A DNA stretch of 64,000 nt from Saccopteryx bilineata (GCF_036850765.1 NC_089494.1:62490309-62554308), one strand, 5' to 3'. Counted from the stretch's first letter, positions 11,622 through 23,705 are shown. Notes: a model not told the origin generated them from the sequence alone. Numbers and translations: made by a program.

Positions 11622-12835
11622 TGGATAATTTTCTTATAAATGGAATGATGATATTGTATTTTGTGACACAGATTTCATGCCTACCTTCATCTGGACATGG
11701 TGCAGCAGTAGGCCTATGGAATTGGATAAAAGTGGATGGGTGGATGGTACAAATCCACCCTTAATAATTAATAAGTAACCTAAGGTTGACTTGTATAACA
11801 TAATTTTAAGTACCTAACATGTTCAAGGCTTGGTAGTAAGTACTGGGATATGTGGGGATCCCATAGCCTGGGTCCTTTTTCCCTATATTGGTGGATGCAT
11901 CATTACTGAAGTTGTACTATTATATGGGGACTCCTTCTATGGAGAAAGATATGTAAACGTTCATCCTTGGTTGGTAAAAGGCAGATTCTAGGCTCCGTAG
12001 AGATGGTCATTTGACATTCGCCCTGCACACCCTCAGTATGTGAGGCAAAACCAGGAGCTGCAACTCCATGCTGTTTCAGGGAGGACTTCAGTCCTTTTGA
12101 GGAGTGTCTCCAGAACATAGCCCATGATTTGTAGTCAAACCAAAAGTCAACTGGTTGGCTTATTTTTGTATCAGTTGCTCATTATTTACTTAAAAGTAAA
12201 ACCACATACAGTCCTCCCTCCTGTGGATCAAGTTAGGGAGCCCAATCTGGAAAAGTGATCGACTGTGCCTTCTGGGGTGTGACCCTTGGTGCTATTTTCA
12301 TTCCTTCTTTTCCACTGAGTTTGGACTCAGCTGCCTGAAACAATGCCTATGAAGCTGTCACACTTTGTTGTGTCAAAGCGACTCAAGCCCCTTTGGGCTG
12401 GGACCATTGAAATGGACTGTTATGGTCTTTCATCTTAATGCTCATTTAATGCCTATTCAGGGAGCACTTCATTTATACCGCATTTACATACTAGACAATT
12501 TTGGGTAAAAATTTAGTATTGCTCTTGCATGGGAGCCATGTTTTATTTAAATAAGATCAGCCCCTGTGACCCTAAGTGCAGGCGTGCACATGTGTTTCTA
12601 AACTATTTGCAATAAGATTTATCACGGAATTATATTATAATTTTTAACCAAAATTATGCTCAATTAAAATTGTTTCAAAGGAAGAAAGAAGGTTGAACAA
12701 GAAAACATACACATTTGTTTATGGGTAATTCTTAAGAAGAATACATAATAATTATAGTCTTGTGTAATATACAAGGTTTATTACCTTATCTATATCTTAA
12801 ATTTAATAGGAAGAATACAAATGCTAACATAATAT
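11622..12835. other. Unique DNA, no gene seen
   Basis: A 1.2-kb stretch without recognisable repeats or a convincing coding frame. Open frames here are under 75 codons with no family resemblance. Confidence 0.4.
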
Positions 12836-12849
12836 AAACCTTGGCGCAG

Positions 12850-13242
12850 CCCTGGCCGGTTGGCTCAGCGGTAGAGCGTCGGCCTAGCGTGCGGAGGACC
12901 CGGGTTCGATTCCCGGCCAGGGCACACAGGAGAAGCGCCCATTTGCTTCTCCACCCCTCCGCCGTGCTTTCCTCTCTGTCTCTCTCTTCCCCTCCCGCAG
13001 CCAAGGCTCCATTGGAGCAAAGATGGCCCGGGCACTGGGGATAGCTCTGTGGCCTCTGCCTCAGGCGCTAGAGCGGCTCTGGTCGCAACATGGCGACGCC
13101 CAGGATGGGCAGAGCATCCCCCCTGGTGGGCAGAGCGTCGCCCCTGGTGGGCGTGCCGGGTGGATCCCGGTCGGGCGCATGCGGGAGTCTGTCTGACTGT
13201 CTCTCCCTGTTTCCAGCTTCAGAAAAATGAAAAAAAAACAAA
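12850..13242 (+). mobile_element. tRNA-derived SINE, family C
   Basis: About 390 bp. The tRNA-like head has A-box TTGGCTCAGCGGTAGAGCG and a perfect B-box CGGGTTCGATTCCCGG. The body has phrases such as GCCAAGGCTCCATTGGAGCA and a pyrimidine-rich end with TTTCCAGCTTCAGAAAAATG. It is flanked by AAACCTTGGCGCAG at 12836-12849 and 13243-13256. The T-arm equals that of tRNA-Gly(GCC); that parentage is inference. The low divergence suggests a young copy. Confidence 0.95.
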
Positions 13243-13256
13243 AAACCTTGGCGCAG

Positions 13257-14065
13257 TCGGTCAAATCATTATGGTCTGTACTAACTGGGCAGTTTCAGAG
13301 ATTATTTATAAATATTGTTTCTGGTTTTTGTGTCAGAGAATTAAAAAGCATAGTAGGTGCCTTTTTGTGTATATGGGAATAAATTAAAATTTAAGATAAA
13401 AAGAAAAGACTATAGTGGTCCATAGAGATGTCATCACACCTAGATATCAAAACAGAAGAAAATTGTTTTTTTAAGTCAGAGTTTTTCTATATTAAAGAAA
13501 TTACTGGGGAGTAAATGAGGTCTTTTCCCTTAGACATTAAATAGAGACATGTATTTCACTTTTTTATGGTGATTATAAATGATCAGGGTGAGAATTTAAT
13601 GTCATTACCACAAGGATAATATCAATTACTTTTAGTCCATTTTTGTTTTTTAATGGGTGTGGAAAACAACAGAACATACAATTCTTAGTTCTTTTAATTA
13701 AAATTGGAAATGAAAGAGTCATTTAGGGGCTGTTTCTCTGAATGGAGAATATAGATATTTTTAATTGAATTCCAAATTGAGTTTCTAATAAATTGAAATG
13801 CGACTTCTCTCCAAGTACCTGGAATATTTTAGTAGTTTAATCACAGATCATTTTAAAAGTCCAAAGGACTGGAACCAGCTTTTTGATGTGAGAAGATGAG
13901 CTCCTATATTTCCGCTCTAGGAGTTTATTGAGCTGTGGTTAAGATACATTAACAACAAATAGATTTCAAAGTTGGAGTGTTGGTATTACTAATTTATAAT
14001 GGTTGGTGTCGTTGGCATTGATTTAACCCGTGTAATAGCACCTCTGTCCTCTGCCAGCCTCAGTT
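13257..14065. other. Unique AT-rich DNA
   Basis: No gene or repeat is recognised over about 800 bp. Confidence 0.4.
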
Positions 14066-14081
14066 CCACACCTAGGGTTTT

Positions 14082-14450
14082 TTTTTTCCTTTCTGCATTT
14101 GGAAACGGGGAGGCAGTCAGACAGACTCCCGCAGGCGCCCGACCGGGAACCACCCTGCATGCCCACCAGGGGGCGATGCTCTGCCCATCTGGGGCTTTGC
14201 TCTGTTGCAACCAGAGCCATTCTAGCGCCTGAGGCAGAGGCATAGAGCCATCCTCAGCGCCTGGACCAACTTTGCTCCAATGGACCCTTGGCTGCGGGGG
14301 GGGGGGGGGGGGGGGGGGAGGGGGAGGAAGAGAGAGAGACAGAGAGAGAGGAAGGAGAGGGGGAGGTGTGGAGAAGCAGATGGGCAAATCAAACCCGGGA
14401 CTCCTGCATGCCAGGCAGGTGCTCTACCACTAAGCCAACCAGCCAGGGCC
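14082..14450 (-). mobile_element. tRNA-derived SINE, family C, with a 23-G run
   Basis: Minus-strand C SINE flanked by CCACACCTAGGGTTTT at 14066-14081 and 14451-14466. The C/T-rich part of the body has grown into 23 consecutive G on the plus strand (14296-14318). The head is shortened between the B-box and body compared with other C copies. Confidence 0.94.
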
Positions 14451-14466
14451 CCACACCTAGGGTTTT

Positions 14467-15435
14467 GAAATGCCATTTCCTTCCATAATTAGGAAGCTGG
14501 AAACGACTCCTTGCACCTGGTTCCCAGTTCTTTGTACCTTGTACAGCCTTCCACGGACATAAAACCCTGTAGTCTGCATGGTTTGGGAGAGTGTTTTATT
14601 TCTGGTCTACATGTACAGCCCTGGTAAATCGGCCTGCTTTTTATAGAGATGACTTAAGATGGAGGGGATTTGCAGTCCCTGTAGAAAAGGTATTACAAGG
14701 CTGCAGAAGAAAAATGGGAAAAACAAAACCAAAAGCAAATCCCCAAAACAACACAACAAAAAAATTTTCTGTAGCCACGGAGTGACTGTCAGTTAGCACC
14801 CCAGACCCCACCAGAGCGGTGGTGTCCCCATGCCTCATGAGCAGCGGTGCCGAGCTGGCTTGGGGTGAAATAAGGAGGCAGGTCTCTGGACTTGTGTCGT
14901 TGGTTTGTGGAGCCTCCTAGGTCCGCACCGTTGTTTTCTTCCAGGAGCATCACCCCTGCTCTTATTCCACTTCAGGTGCTCAGCATCCCAGTGCTCCTTT
15001 AATCCTCATTTAGACAGTAAAGCCCGTTTCCGCGACAGCCTGCCCCACCCTCCCGCCCCCGGAGTGCAGAACCCTGACTTTATTGCTTAGTCAGGAGATA
15101 TAGTGGAGTCTGTAGGATTTCCACAGACTGTGTAAGGTCACCTGATCAGTTGTGTGCTTTGTTCATTTAGGATGTAATTTCAAACACATCCTTTCCCTTC
15201 TCATAAAGCAAAAGAAAAAAAAAAGAAAAGAAAAAGACAGCTGGAGGTTGGTGATGGGGGCACTAAGATCTTGGGGAAAGAAGCAGGAATGAAACACTTA
15301 TTTGTGTATTCTTGCTTGCTCACCCTTTAAAATTTTATTTTATAAAAAGTTTACTTTAAGCTTATCTAAGGGCCAGCATGTACTTTGTTCATTGTCTCTA
15401 TTTTAGTTTTTCATTTTCTATTTCATCCATTTCTA
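14467..15435. other. Unique DNA, no gene seen
   Basis: A moderately GC-balanced stretch of about 970 bp. The last ~130 bp (from about 15310) may belong to the old antisense L1 that continues beyond the next SINE; otherwise nothing is recognised. Confidence 0.4.
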
Positions 15436-15443
15436 CTATTATA

Positions 15444-15807
15444 CACACACACACACACACACATATTTATTTATTTATTTATTTTTACAGAGACAGAGAG
15501 AAAGTCAGAGAGAGGGATAGATAGGGAAAGACAGACAGGAACAGAGAGAGATGAGAAGCATCAATCATCAGTTTTTTGTTGTGACACCTTAGTTGTTCAT
15601 TGATTGCTTTCTCATATGTGCCTTGACCGTGGGCCTTCAGCAGACCGAGTAACTCCTTGCTCGGGCCAGCGACCTTGGGTCCAAGCTGGTGAGCTTTTGC
15701 TCAAACCAGATGAGCCCACGCTCAAGCTGGCGACCTTGGGGTCTTGAACCTGGGTCTTCCATATCCCAGTCCGACGCTCTATCCACTGCGCCACCATCTG
15801 GTCAGGC
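15444..15807 (-). mobile_element. tRNA-derived SINE, family B
   Basis: Minus-strand B SINE ending (plus strand) in CACTGCGCCACCATCTGGTC. Its tail side holds a (CA)n run and TTTA repeats. The flanking duplication is short, CTATTATA at 15436-15443 and 15807-15814; one base may be shared with the SINE. Confidence 0.88.
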
Positions 15808-15965
15808 TATTATATTTTGATCATACTCTGTTTTTGCCTAATGTCCTAAATTGGATGCTTAGCTTTTTATTTTTAGTTTTTGTATTATCTACCATAGGCA
15901 CTTAACGATATACTGTACATTTCATTCTATGTTCTATTTTTGCCACATAAGGCTTAATATGTATT

Positions 15966-15984
15966 ATTATTATTATTATTATTT
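15966..15984. repeat. (ATT)n microsatellite
   Basis: Six or seven ATT units in the old L1 fragment. Confidence 0.8.
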
Positions 15985-16090
15985 ATTTCTGAGTATATCT
16001 AAATTTCTATGATTTTTTTTGAGTTATTAGAAGTTTGTTCTTAAAATATCCAAATATGTGGGTCCTTCTTCTTCCCTTTTTGTTATTAAC

Positions 16091-16454
16091 TTTTTTTTAA
16101 GCAAGATTGAGAGAGTGAGAGAGGAACAGACAGGCAGGAGAGATGAGAAGCATTAACTCATAGTTGTGGCACCTTAGTTGTTCATTGATTGCCTTCTCGT
16201 ATGTGCCTTAACCTGGGAGCTCCAGCCCAGCCAGTGATGCCTTGCTCAAACCAGTGACCTTGGGCTTCAAGCCAATGACCTTTGGGCTCAAGCCAGTGAC
16301 CACAGTGTCATGTCTATGATCCCACGTTCAAGCTGGTGACCTGGCACTCAAGCCAGATGAGCCCGTGCTCAAGCTGGTGACCTTGGGATTTTGACCCTGG
16401 GTCCTCAGCATCCCAGGCTGATGCTCCATCCACTGCGCCACCACCTGGTCAGGC
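16091..16454 (-). mobile_element. tRNA-derived SINE, family B
   Basis: Minus-strand B SINE with several copies of the CAAGCCAGTGACC-type internal repeat. It is flanked by TGTTATTAAC (16081-16090) and TGTTATTGAC (16455-16464), one mismatch. Inserted in the old antisense L1. Confidence 0.9.
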
Positions 16455-16624
16455 TGTTATTGACTTCTAATCCCTCACAATTGAATTGTTTTGTGGTCAG
16501 AGGACAGGTGCTAGTTGACATGGAGTTTTTTGAAATTTGCTGAGTCTAGCTTTGTTAGCTTATAATTTTGGTCAGTTTTTGTAAATGTTCTGTGTATTCT
16601 TGGAAGGAATGTTTATTCTTTAAT

Positions 16625-17213
16625 TGTTGGAGCCAGAGTTTGTTCTCCTTCAGTAAACTAACCCTGGGAAGGATGTTAAATGAGCTCTGTCTGTGCCGGA
16701 TCTTCTCTCTTGGCCTCTCCAGATTTACTTCCTAAGCTTCCCCACCTGGCTTTGTGCTTCAGGAGGCTGACCTGCAGAAACTTGATCAAGGACCCTCTTC
16801 CCCTGGCTTTTGGGGGATCAGCCAATGAAAGATAACCGCAGAGAGATTGGAAAGAGGTAGAGAAAAAAGCCAGAATATTAACTCACCCAGCTCCTTTCTG
16901 CTGGACCATTTTGGAAAAGACTGCAATCTTCTGTCAAAAGCCAGAAATTGTCAGGTATGCTCTCTGTTAGCTACAGATCTGACTGATGTTGGTAACCAAG
17001 CTCTCTCCTGGTCCCTTTAGGCTAGTGGCCTGATCCTGTTGCTAGCCCTGGGTATACTTCTCCATCCACTCCTGGCTGGGGTCCCTTAATCTTACCCATC
17101 ACTTGTGAATGGTTATTAAACTCCCTCTCTTCACCTCATCTAAGTGCTGCATCCCTTTCTGTTGGATCCAACTGATAAAATCTCTGGACTCATTTTTGCC
17201 TCCTGGTCTAACA
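16625..17213 (+). mobile_element. Probable solo LTR of an endogenous retrovirus
   Basis: This 589-bp block interrupts the old antisense L1 and begins TGTTGGAGCC and ends GGTCTAACA, so it has the TG...CA ends of an LTR. The five bases before and after (TTAAT / ATAAT) are a plausible 5-bp duplication with one change. It has an ATTAAA signal at about 17117 followed by a C/T-rich stretch, as in an R-U5 region. No internal retroviral genes remain. Family not identified. Confidence 0.55.
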
Positions 17214-17396
17214 ATAATTGGGAGAGATGGATGGGATATTCCATTATGACTGTGGATTTGCCAATTATTATGCTTTATATACTTTTTACTTTATATATCT
17301 TGAAGCTATTTTTTTAAGTGCATGTAAATTTAGAATTGTATCTTTCTCCTGACATGAAACTTTTAATATTAGATGGTAGCTTTCTCTATATTTTTT

Positions 17397-17880
17397 GGTC
17401 TCAGGATCCCTTTACATTCTTAAAAATTATTGAGAACCCCAAAGAGATTTTGTGTAGATTATATCTACCCATACTTACCGTGTTATAAATTAAAACTAAT
17501 AAAGATTAAAATATTTATTTATTAATCCATTAACAATAATAGTAATGTACTGTTCCACATTTACATAAATAACATTTAAAAAAATTTTAAATTTACATTT
17601 TTTTGTAACAAAAAAAATTAGTGAGAAGAGTGACATTGCTTTACATTCCTGTCAATTTCTTTGATGTCTAGTGTATTAGAAGATAAATGAATTTTGTACC
17701 CGTTTCTGTATCTAATCTGTTGAGATATGTTGTTTTGGTTGAGGCTGAAGTATATGAAAAAAAAATCCAGCTTCACACAGAGATAGAGTTGGAAAAGAAG
17801 CACTGTCATAGCCCTTTCAGGTAATTATGATGTTCATCATTGACTGCTCTGAAGCCCCATGAACCGCGGTTCCTTAAAGG
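17397..17880. repeat. Ancient interspersed repeat, family not assigned
   Basis: The phrases GGATCCCTTTACATTCTTAA, TGAGAACCCCAAAGAGATTT and TAGTGAGAAGAGTGACATTG look like an old mammal-wide repeat I have seen in other genomes, perhaps a DNA transposon. No termini could be placed and the class is unsure. Confidence 0.45.
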
Positions 17881-18160
17881 CTAGAAGTATGACATCTGGA
17901 AACAGATCAATGAAGTTTTATTTCCTGTTACGTTAAAACCTATTGATCTACCTTGAATGGATCTCTTAACCATGCATGATTTTATGTTATTCATTGGTCA
18001 TTTGGAAAATATTGGTTAACTGACCTATGCAAATATAAATGTTGACACATTTTGTTAATACAATATAAAAAGGTCTCATCTGTACTGTGCATTGTATGTA
18101 ATGAACTACTTCTAGCTTCAACTCTGCTTTCAATTCACTATCTTTAAAAAGTTATATCTA

Positions 18161-18542
18161 GCCCTGGCCGGTTGGCTCAGCGGTAGAGCGTCGGCCTGGC
18201 GTGCGGGGGACCCGGGTTCGATTCCCGGCCATGGCACATAGGAGAAGCGCCCATTTGCTTCCGCCCCCCCTCCTCTCTGTCTCTCTCTTCCCCTCCCGCA
18301 GCCAAGGCTCCATTGGAGCAAAGATGGCCCGGGCGCTGGGGATGGCTCCTTGGCCTCTGCCCCAGGCGCTAGAGTGGCTCTGGTCGCGGCAGAGCGACGC
18401 CCTGCAGGGGCAGAGCATCGCCTCCTGGTGGGCAGAGCTTTGCCCCTGGTGGGCGTGCCAGGTGGATCCCAGTCGGGCGCATGCGGGAGTCTGTCTGACT
18501 GTCTCTCCCCGTTTCCAGCTTCAGAAAAATACAAAAGAAAAC
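18161..18542 (+). mobile_element. tRNA-derived SINE, family C
   Basis: Complete plus-strand C SINE with intact B-box GGGTTCGATTCCCGG. The pyrimidine tract near its 3' end leads to TTTCCAG (AG at 18517-18518), a splice-acceptor-like motif. It is flanked by AAAGTTATATCTAGCC (18148-18163 and 18543-18558; the last GCC may belong to the SINE start). Confidence 0.95.
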
Positions 18543-18709
18543 AAAGTTATATCTAGCCTTTTAGCCTCTGTTTTTCCATGTGTAAAATGGGGGTGATAAT
18601 TATGCTTTTCTTTCAGGGTATCTTGGAAGAAGAAGTGAGGTAATGCATTTTGGGAATGTTCAGATGAAATTTAAACAGGCATAAGGATTGAAAGATTAAA
18701 AAACTGTGT

Positions 18710-19042
18710 CCTGCCTGAGCAGGCAGTGGCACAGTGGATAGAGCATCAGCCTGGGACACTGAGGACCCAGGTTCAAAACCTCAAGGTCACTAGCTTGAGC
18801 GTGGGCTCATCTAACTTGAGTGCAGAGTCGCTGGCTTGAGAGTGGGATCATAGACATGACTCCAAGGTTGTTGGTTTGAGCCCAACGTTGCTGGCTTGAG
18901 TCACTGGCTCAGCTGTAGTCTCCTAGTTAAAACACATATGAGAAAGCAACCAATGAATAACTAAGATGCCACAACTATGAGTTGATGCTTCTCATCTCTC
19001 TTCTTGTCTGTCTGTCTGTCTCTCTTTCATTAAAAGAAAAAG
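18710..19042 (+). mobile_element. tRNA-derived SINE, family B
   Basis: Plus-strand B SINE with head GCAGTGGCACAGTGGATAGA and TCTG-rich end. The flanks AAACTGTGTCCT and AGAATTGTGTTCTT are a diverged duplication, so this is an older copy. Confidence 0.86.
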
Positions 19043-19884
19043 AATTGTGTTCTTATTGTCTCTTCTAAAAATATATGTACATTTTAATAGAGTAAAAGTA
19101 ATGATTACATTATCATTAATATTTTTCTATTTATAAAATAATTGATATAATATTTATTTTTTGCCATGGGGTTCCATAAAATAATTTGCATTTTGAGTGA
19201 ACAAAGGAACACATTTGGCCCATTGACATGTTATATTTCTTGGGCTGGTTCCTACTAAGCAAGGGTGCTTTCACTGACCAAGTTCAACATGTTCATTGTA
19301 TGGATAAGGTAATGCGAACCAGAGTTCTGTGACTTTCATGTGCAAGTCAGACTTCAGTCAAAGACTTTATTTACTGAGCCAATGTTTGCTTTATTATATT
19401 GTCTCTCAAAGTTCTGTTGGTCACATTTGGTCACATTTCAGAGGAAGAAAGAGAATGTCTAATTATTATTTTGATTTTTTAACTTCTAAGTTTTGAAAAT
19501 CATATTAACTGTTACTCTAATTTTCTGAACTCATGGCAACCATTTGAATACTTGAATTTTTTGGCTGCATACCCTCCCGTCAGGGGGAGGTGGAGATTTT
19601 AAAAAGTTTTTGACAGTTGTCACATTATTTGCTGACTCTTTCAGCACCATTTGCTGTTCGCATAGAGCTGTTAACTGTCAGTGCTATACTATCTTGTAAG
19701 TTAATAAGGGCAAAGGTCTAGTGAGCTATGTTGAACATGGGCTCTTTCTTCCAGGCTGGCTTGACATTACACTATACTGGCAAGGCCTTGTATCAGTCCC
19801 AGGCTGAATACTGTACCCATGCAGCTCAAGAGTTTATCTGGAAGGCATTGCCAATATGTGATCTCAATTATAGCCAAAATACTG
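19043..19884. other. Unique AT-rich DNA
   Basis: No gene or repeat recognised over about 840 bp. Confidence 0.4.
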
Positions 19885-19894
19885 TTTACAAATT

Positions 19895-19899
19895 TTTGT

Positions 19900-19935
<36 letters not shown>

Positions 19936-20319
19936 ATGACAGAGATACACAGACAGGGATAGATAGGACAGACAGGAAGGGAGAGTTGAGAAGCATCAAT
20001 TCTTTGTTGCGGCTCCTTAATTGTTCAGTGATTGCTTTCTCACATGTGCCTTGACCGGGGGGGCTACAGCAGAGCAAGAGACCCCTTGCTCAGGCCAATA
20101 ACCTTGGGCTCAGGCCAGTGACCTTGGGCTTCAAGCCAGTGACCTTTGGGCTCAAGCCAGAGACTATAGGGTCATGTCTCTGATCCCATGCTCAAACCAG
20201 CGACCTTGCGCTCAAGCTGGTGAGCCTGCGCTCAAGCCGGCAACCTCGGAGTCTCGAACCTGGGTCCTCTGCATCCCAGTACAATGCTTTATCCACTGTG
20301 CTACCACCTGGTCAGCCTA
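19895..20319 (-). mobile_element. tRNA-derived SINE, family B, with (TG)n
   Basis: Minus-strand B SINE of 425 bp, among the longest here, because the internal CCAGTGACCTTGGGCT unit occurs several times. A (TG)n run sits at 19898-19934. Flanked by TTTACAAATT at 19885-19894 and 20320-20329. Confidence 0.92.
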
Positions 20320-20329
20320 TTTACAAATT

Positions 20330-22690
20330 GATCAGACTTTGATGGCAGCCTTGGCGGGGTCAAGGTTCATCAGGTACCATGCACATTATTTGCCATGCGT
20401 GGGATGCAAGCAACTGCCGTAAAGCATCAGGCCCTGCCTCAATGCTCTGCCTCCTCCGACTCCTTTCTGAGGGCTCAACACGAACTTTTTGTAGAATTTG
20501 TTCTGCCTATCTTCTGAACCAAGCAGGACATGTAACCAAGGTTTAATATTACTTCTCTCCTAGTCCTTGCCTATTTAGTGGGATTTAGAAATAATTTGCT
20601 CCCTCCTAGTCCAAGATCCAGTGGCTCAGATACAATCAATCATTTGTTCTCAAGGCACATTCATGACCAGTCAACCTTTTGGCCCACAGAAAATGCTCCC
20701 AGGTATCTGATTTGCTTTTGGACTATCTTCTCCCTCCCTCCCCTCTTACCTTATCCCCAATTCCTTTCTGTGACCCTGTTGGCCTCCTCTGAACCCCAGT
20801 GTGGTGTGTAAAGACCTGATTTTTACCTTAATTTTGTTGGTGCTATTCTGTAAGGCTAGAATCTTATCCTGGAGATAAGTCAGGGCAAGGGGATGGAGTT
20901 GAGTAGGGGAGGGGTAAAGAATTGAGAGTGTATCTTCAAAGATTGATATATTTATAGAGAAGATGTTGAAACCCATATTTCAGCCCCAGTAAAATATTCT
21001 CTAGACTTATTCCCAGAAAACACACACACACACATATACACAGACACACACTCAATTTTTGCCTAGTGGGCAAGCTGTTTCATAGTATAAAGAATATAAA
21101 TTGGAGCAAAGGAACACATTTTAAACTTTAACCTTAAGACAGGACCCAAAATGAACATTCCTCCCCCCCAAAAGGTAAACAAACAAACAGTCCCCCCAGA
21201 ACAAAAAATCAGCAAAACAAACTCACAAAGAACCTGACAGTCGGCAGAGTCACAGACTCATTCTGCAGCTAATGATAGAAATACCCACTAAATCGGACTG
21301 AATCTTGACCCATCCATTTAGATGCAGGAGATCACTGACAATGTGAGCGAAACTGAAGATAAAATAGCCACCAAATTATTTGCAGAGAAAATGAACCGAA
21401 TGTCCAACCCAACAAACAAAAATATGGATGGAAAAAACATGGCTGAATACACCGAGTTATGTAAGAGTCTGAGAAAGAATTCATAGGTTTTCTGTAAACA
21501 CAATTTCATCAAGAGCTGAAGGAAAATGAAAAGGAAGACAGCGGGCATAATTGCCGTGAGCAATCATTTCCTGCTGAGACAGAACAGTTTTATCATCAGC
21601 TCGGTTAGAATACATCCAGGCAAATACAGAAAACATGGAAATAAATACTTCTCATAAAATCAAGATGGGAGGACAAAAGGGCACCTGGAGACATGCCATG
21701 TGTAGGAGAAAAGAGAGTGAGCAAAGGCCAGGTAAGGTGGTAATAGAAAAAGAGAAGTGAGAAAATTACATCCCTGTGGGCATCATTAGGGTGAAGGAAA
21801 GCAAGCAAATGGAAGATGCTTAAAATGTACCTGAGCAAAGCCTCCAGAGCACCCCAGGTCAAGTCCTGTTAGAGCAAATAGTGTCACAAAAAACATCTCT
21901 TTATAACGAAAAAGGGACGAGTGTTAGGACAGGAGAGAAAGTGGCAGCTGGAAGTCAGGAGAACTGGGTCATAATGCTGATTCTTTTACCACTTGGCTCG
22001 ATTTTGTTGGGAATACTTGCTAACCTTTCTCAGTTAGAGCTTTCTGTATCATCAAGGACTTAGCCCAGAGCAGTGATCTGTCACTTTTTTGCAGCGTGAT
22101 CCCTTTAAGAATCTGATGAAATCTGTAAATCTTCCCAGAAAAAGTTTACACGGGCTTATACTAGAATTTCCATACCATTTCCCGAGAATCATAAATATTT
22201 TAAAAGGAGACATTGAACTTTAGGTTGAGGACTGTCACCTTGATTGGTCTCATATTGTTTTCAGCTTGGAAACCTATGATGCTATGATTTCCAGATGGTC
22301 ACATGTCTACTTAGTTCAAGTAACATTTAATTCAGTACAACTCTAGTACAAGGCAAGTTCTTGGAGCTTGTGAAAGGGGGTTCCACTATTTAGTAGTAAA
22401 ATGTATGGGAGAAAGGGGGGTTGTTATACTGGTTCACAATAGTTCACCCTTTCTCTTTTAGCAGCACTGGGTTTTTTTATTCACTCACTATTTCAGTGAA
22501 ATTTAACCTCACCTATTATGAGGGCTTGTCTTGGCTCAATTCTTTTTATTTTGATTCTCTTGTGTTTCTTGCCTTGTCCCATCCCCTCTCTCTTTTTTCC
22601 CTCCTGACCTTATTGCCTCATCCTCCTTTATCTGACTTTTTTTTTTTTATAAAGTGATGAAGTGATTAAGGCTAGTGCTTTGAAGGTGGA
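20330..22690. other. Unique DNA, weak LINE-like traces
   Basis: No host gene is seen. An A-rich part at about 21110-21870 has a faint L1/HAL1 ORF1 flavour on the plus strand, but I could not align it by eye and do not call it. A short CA run lies at about 21021-21050. Confidence 0.35.
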
Positions 22691-23040
22691 TGACTTTAGA
22701 AAGAACTTTTCATGTGCCAGAGGTAGTACCAGGACACAGAAAACTATAAAGAAATATGAGACACCATCTCTGCTCAAGGTATTTATAATGTAGTTGGGAA
22801 GATAAGATATGAACACATGAAAAATGAAATAATCATAAAGAATTACAAGAGAGAAGATTACAAGTACAAGAGGTATCTTCAAAGAGTTTGTCTGTCATGT
22901 GGATGAGCCTCATGAGTCATTCATGTTATAGGTTTAAAGGAAGATCTGTGGGCCTGGGAAGCCTGTATGGAAGAGGTACATTTTGGTACTGGACAGGGGC
23001 CAGGCCTGAAAGGATGTGTACTGTATGAATAATTGGTGAA
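22691..23040 (-). repeat. L2 LINE fragment, antisense
   Basis: Phrases such as CATGTGCCAGAGGTAGTACC and the following 'counts rose / data' type text of antisense L2 3' ends are recognisable, but diverged. Borders approximate. Confidence 0.45.
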
Positions 23041-23074
23041 ATTCAAGAGAAAAAGGTAAGAGGATATTGGTCTT

Positions 23075-23395
23075 AGTCAATTTGGACTGCTATAATAGAA
23101 TACCATAGACTGGGTTTAAACAAAATTTTATTTCTCATAGTGCTGAAGGCTGGAAAGTTCAAGGTCAGGGTGCTGGCAGCTTTGGTTTCTGGTGAGAGTC
23201 AGCTTCCCGGTTCACAGACACTGTCTTCTCATTGTGTCCTCACAAGGTGGAAGGAGCAAGTGAGCTCGCTGGGCCCTACTCACGAGGGCTTCATCCTCAT
23301 GACTAATCACCTCCCAAAGGTCTATCTCCAAATATCATCACATTGGGGAATAGGTTTTTTTTGAGGGGACACAAACATTCAATCTAAAACAATAT
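23075..23395 (-). repeat. MLT1-type MaLR LTR, antisense
   Basis: Old mammalian LTR (ERVL-MaLR) in reverse orientation. Recognisable phrases are TTTGGACTGCTATAATAGAA, CTCATGACTAATCACCTCCC and GGGACACAAACATTCAATCT. No internal genes. Compare the sense copy at 45070-45410. Confidence 0.75.
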
Positions 23396-23603
23396 TTTTA
23401 TTCAAATTCATCTTCTCCCTTTTCCCTCCCATGGCCTGAATGGGAAGCACTGCCTCCCATTCTCTAACTCAAATGACCACTTAGAAGACAATTAACATGG
23501 TGGGCCACATAAGATAGGGCCAATCTTTAGATTAAGGCAAAAGTACTTCTTCTACATCTACCAGGAAATGAAAGAAAAGTTGACATGCCTAATTTTGGGG
23601 AAA

Positions 23604-23705
23604 ACTCATTCATTCATTCATTTATTCAATAAATACTTATTGAGCACCTACTATGTGTCAAGCATTTTGCTACACTGTGGGAATACAGTAGTCAACAAGA
23701 CATAG
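23604..23705 (-). repeat. L2 LINE 3' end, antisense
   Basis: The run of CATT units followed by TATTGAGCACCTACTATGTG is the usual antisense L2 3' end. Confidence 0.72.

Larger units (their letters stand above)
15815..17390 (-). repeat. Old L1 (L1M-type) ORF2 fragment, antisense, interrupted
   Basis: The pieces 15815-16080, 16465-16624 and 17214-17390 line up as one diverged antisense L1 ORF2. Recognisable phrases are TTGTGGTCAGAGGACAG, TTCTTGGAAGGAATGTTTATT and TTCCATTATGACTGTGGATT. A B SINE and a probable solo LTR separate the pieces. It is far more diverged than the other L1 copies, so older. Confidence 0.62.

Noticed and set aside
12850..12924. tRNA gene (good A-box and B-box, tRNA-like head)
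   Set aside because: It is the head of a 390-bp SINE with duplications and body; many similar copies exist in the window and there is no separate tRNA 3' end or terminator.
18130..18596. Open frames of 131-134 codons, Ala/Arg/Pro rich
   Set aside because: They translate the C SINE in both directions; similar frames recur in every C copy.
21110..21870. Possible HAL1 or L1 ORF1 remnant
   Set aside because: Only A-rich composition and a vague resemblance; no ordered motifs could be matched.
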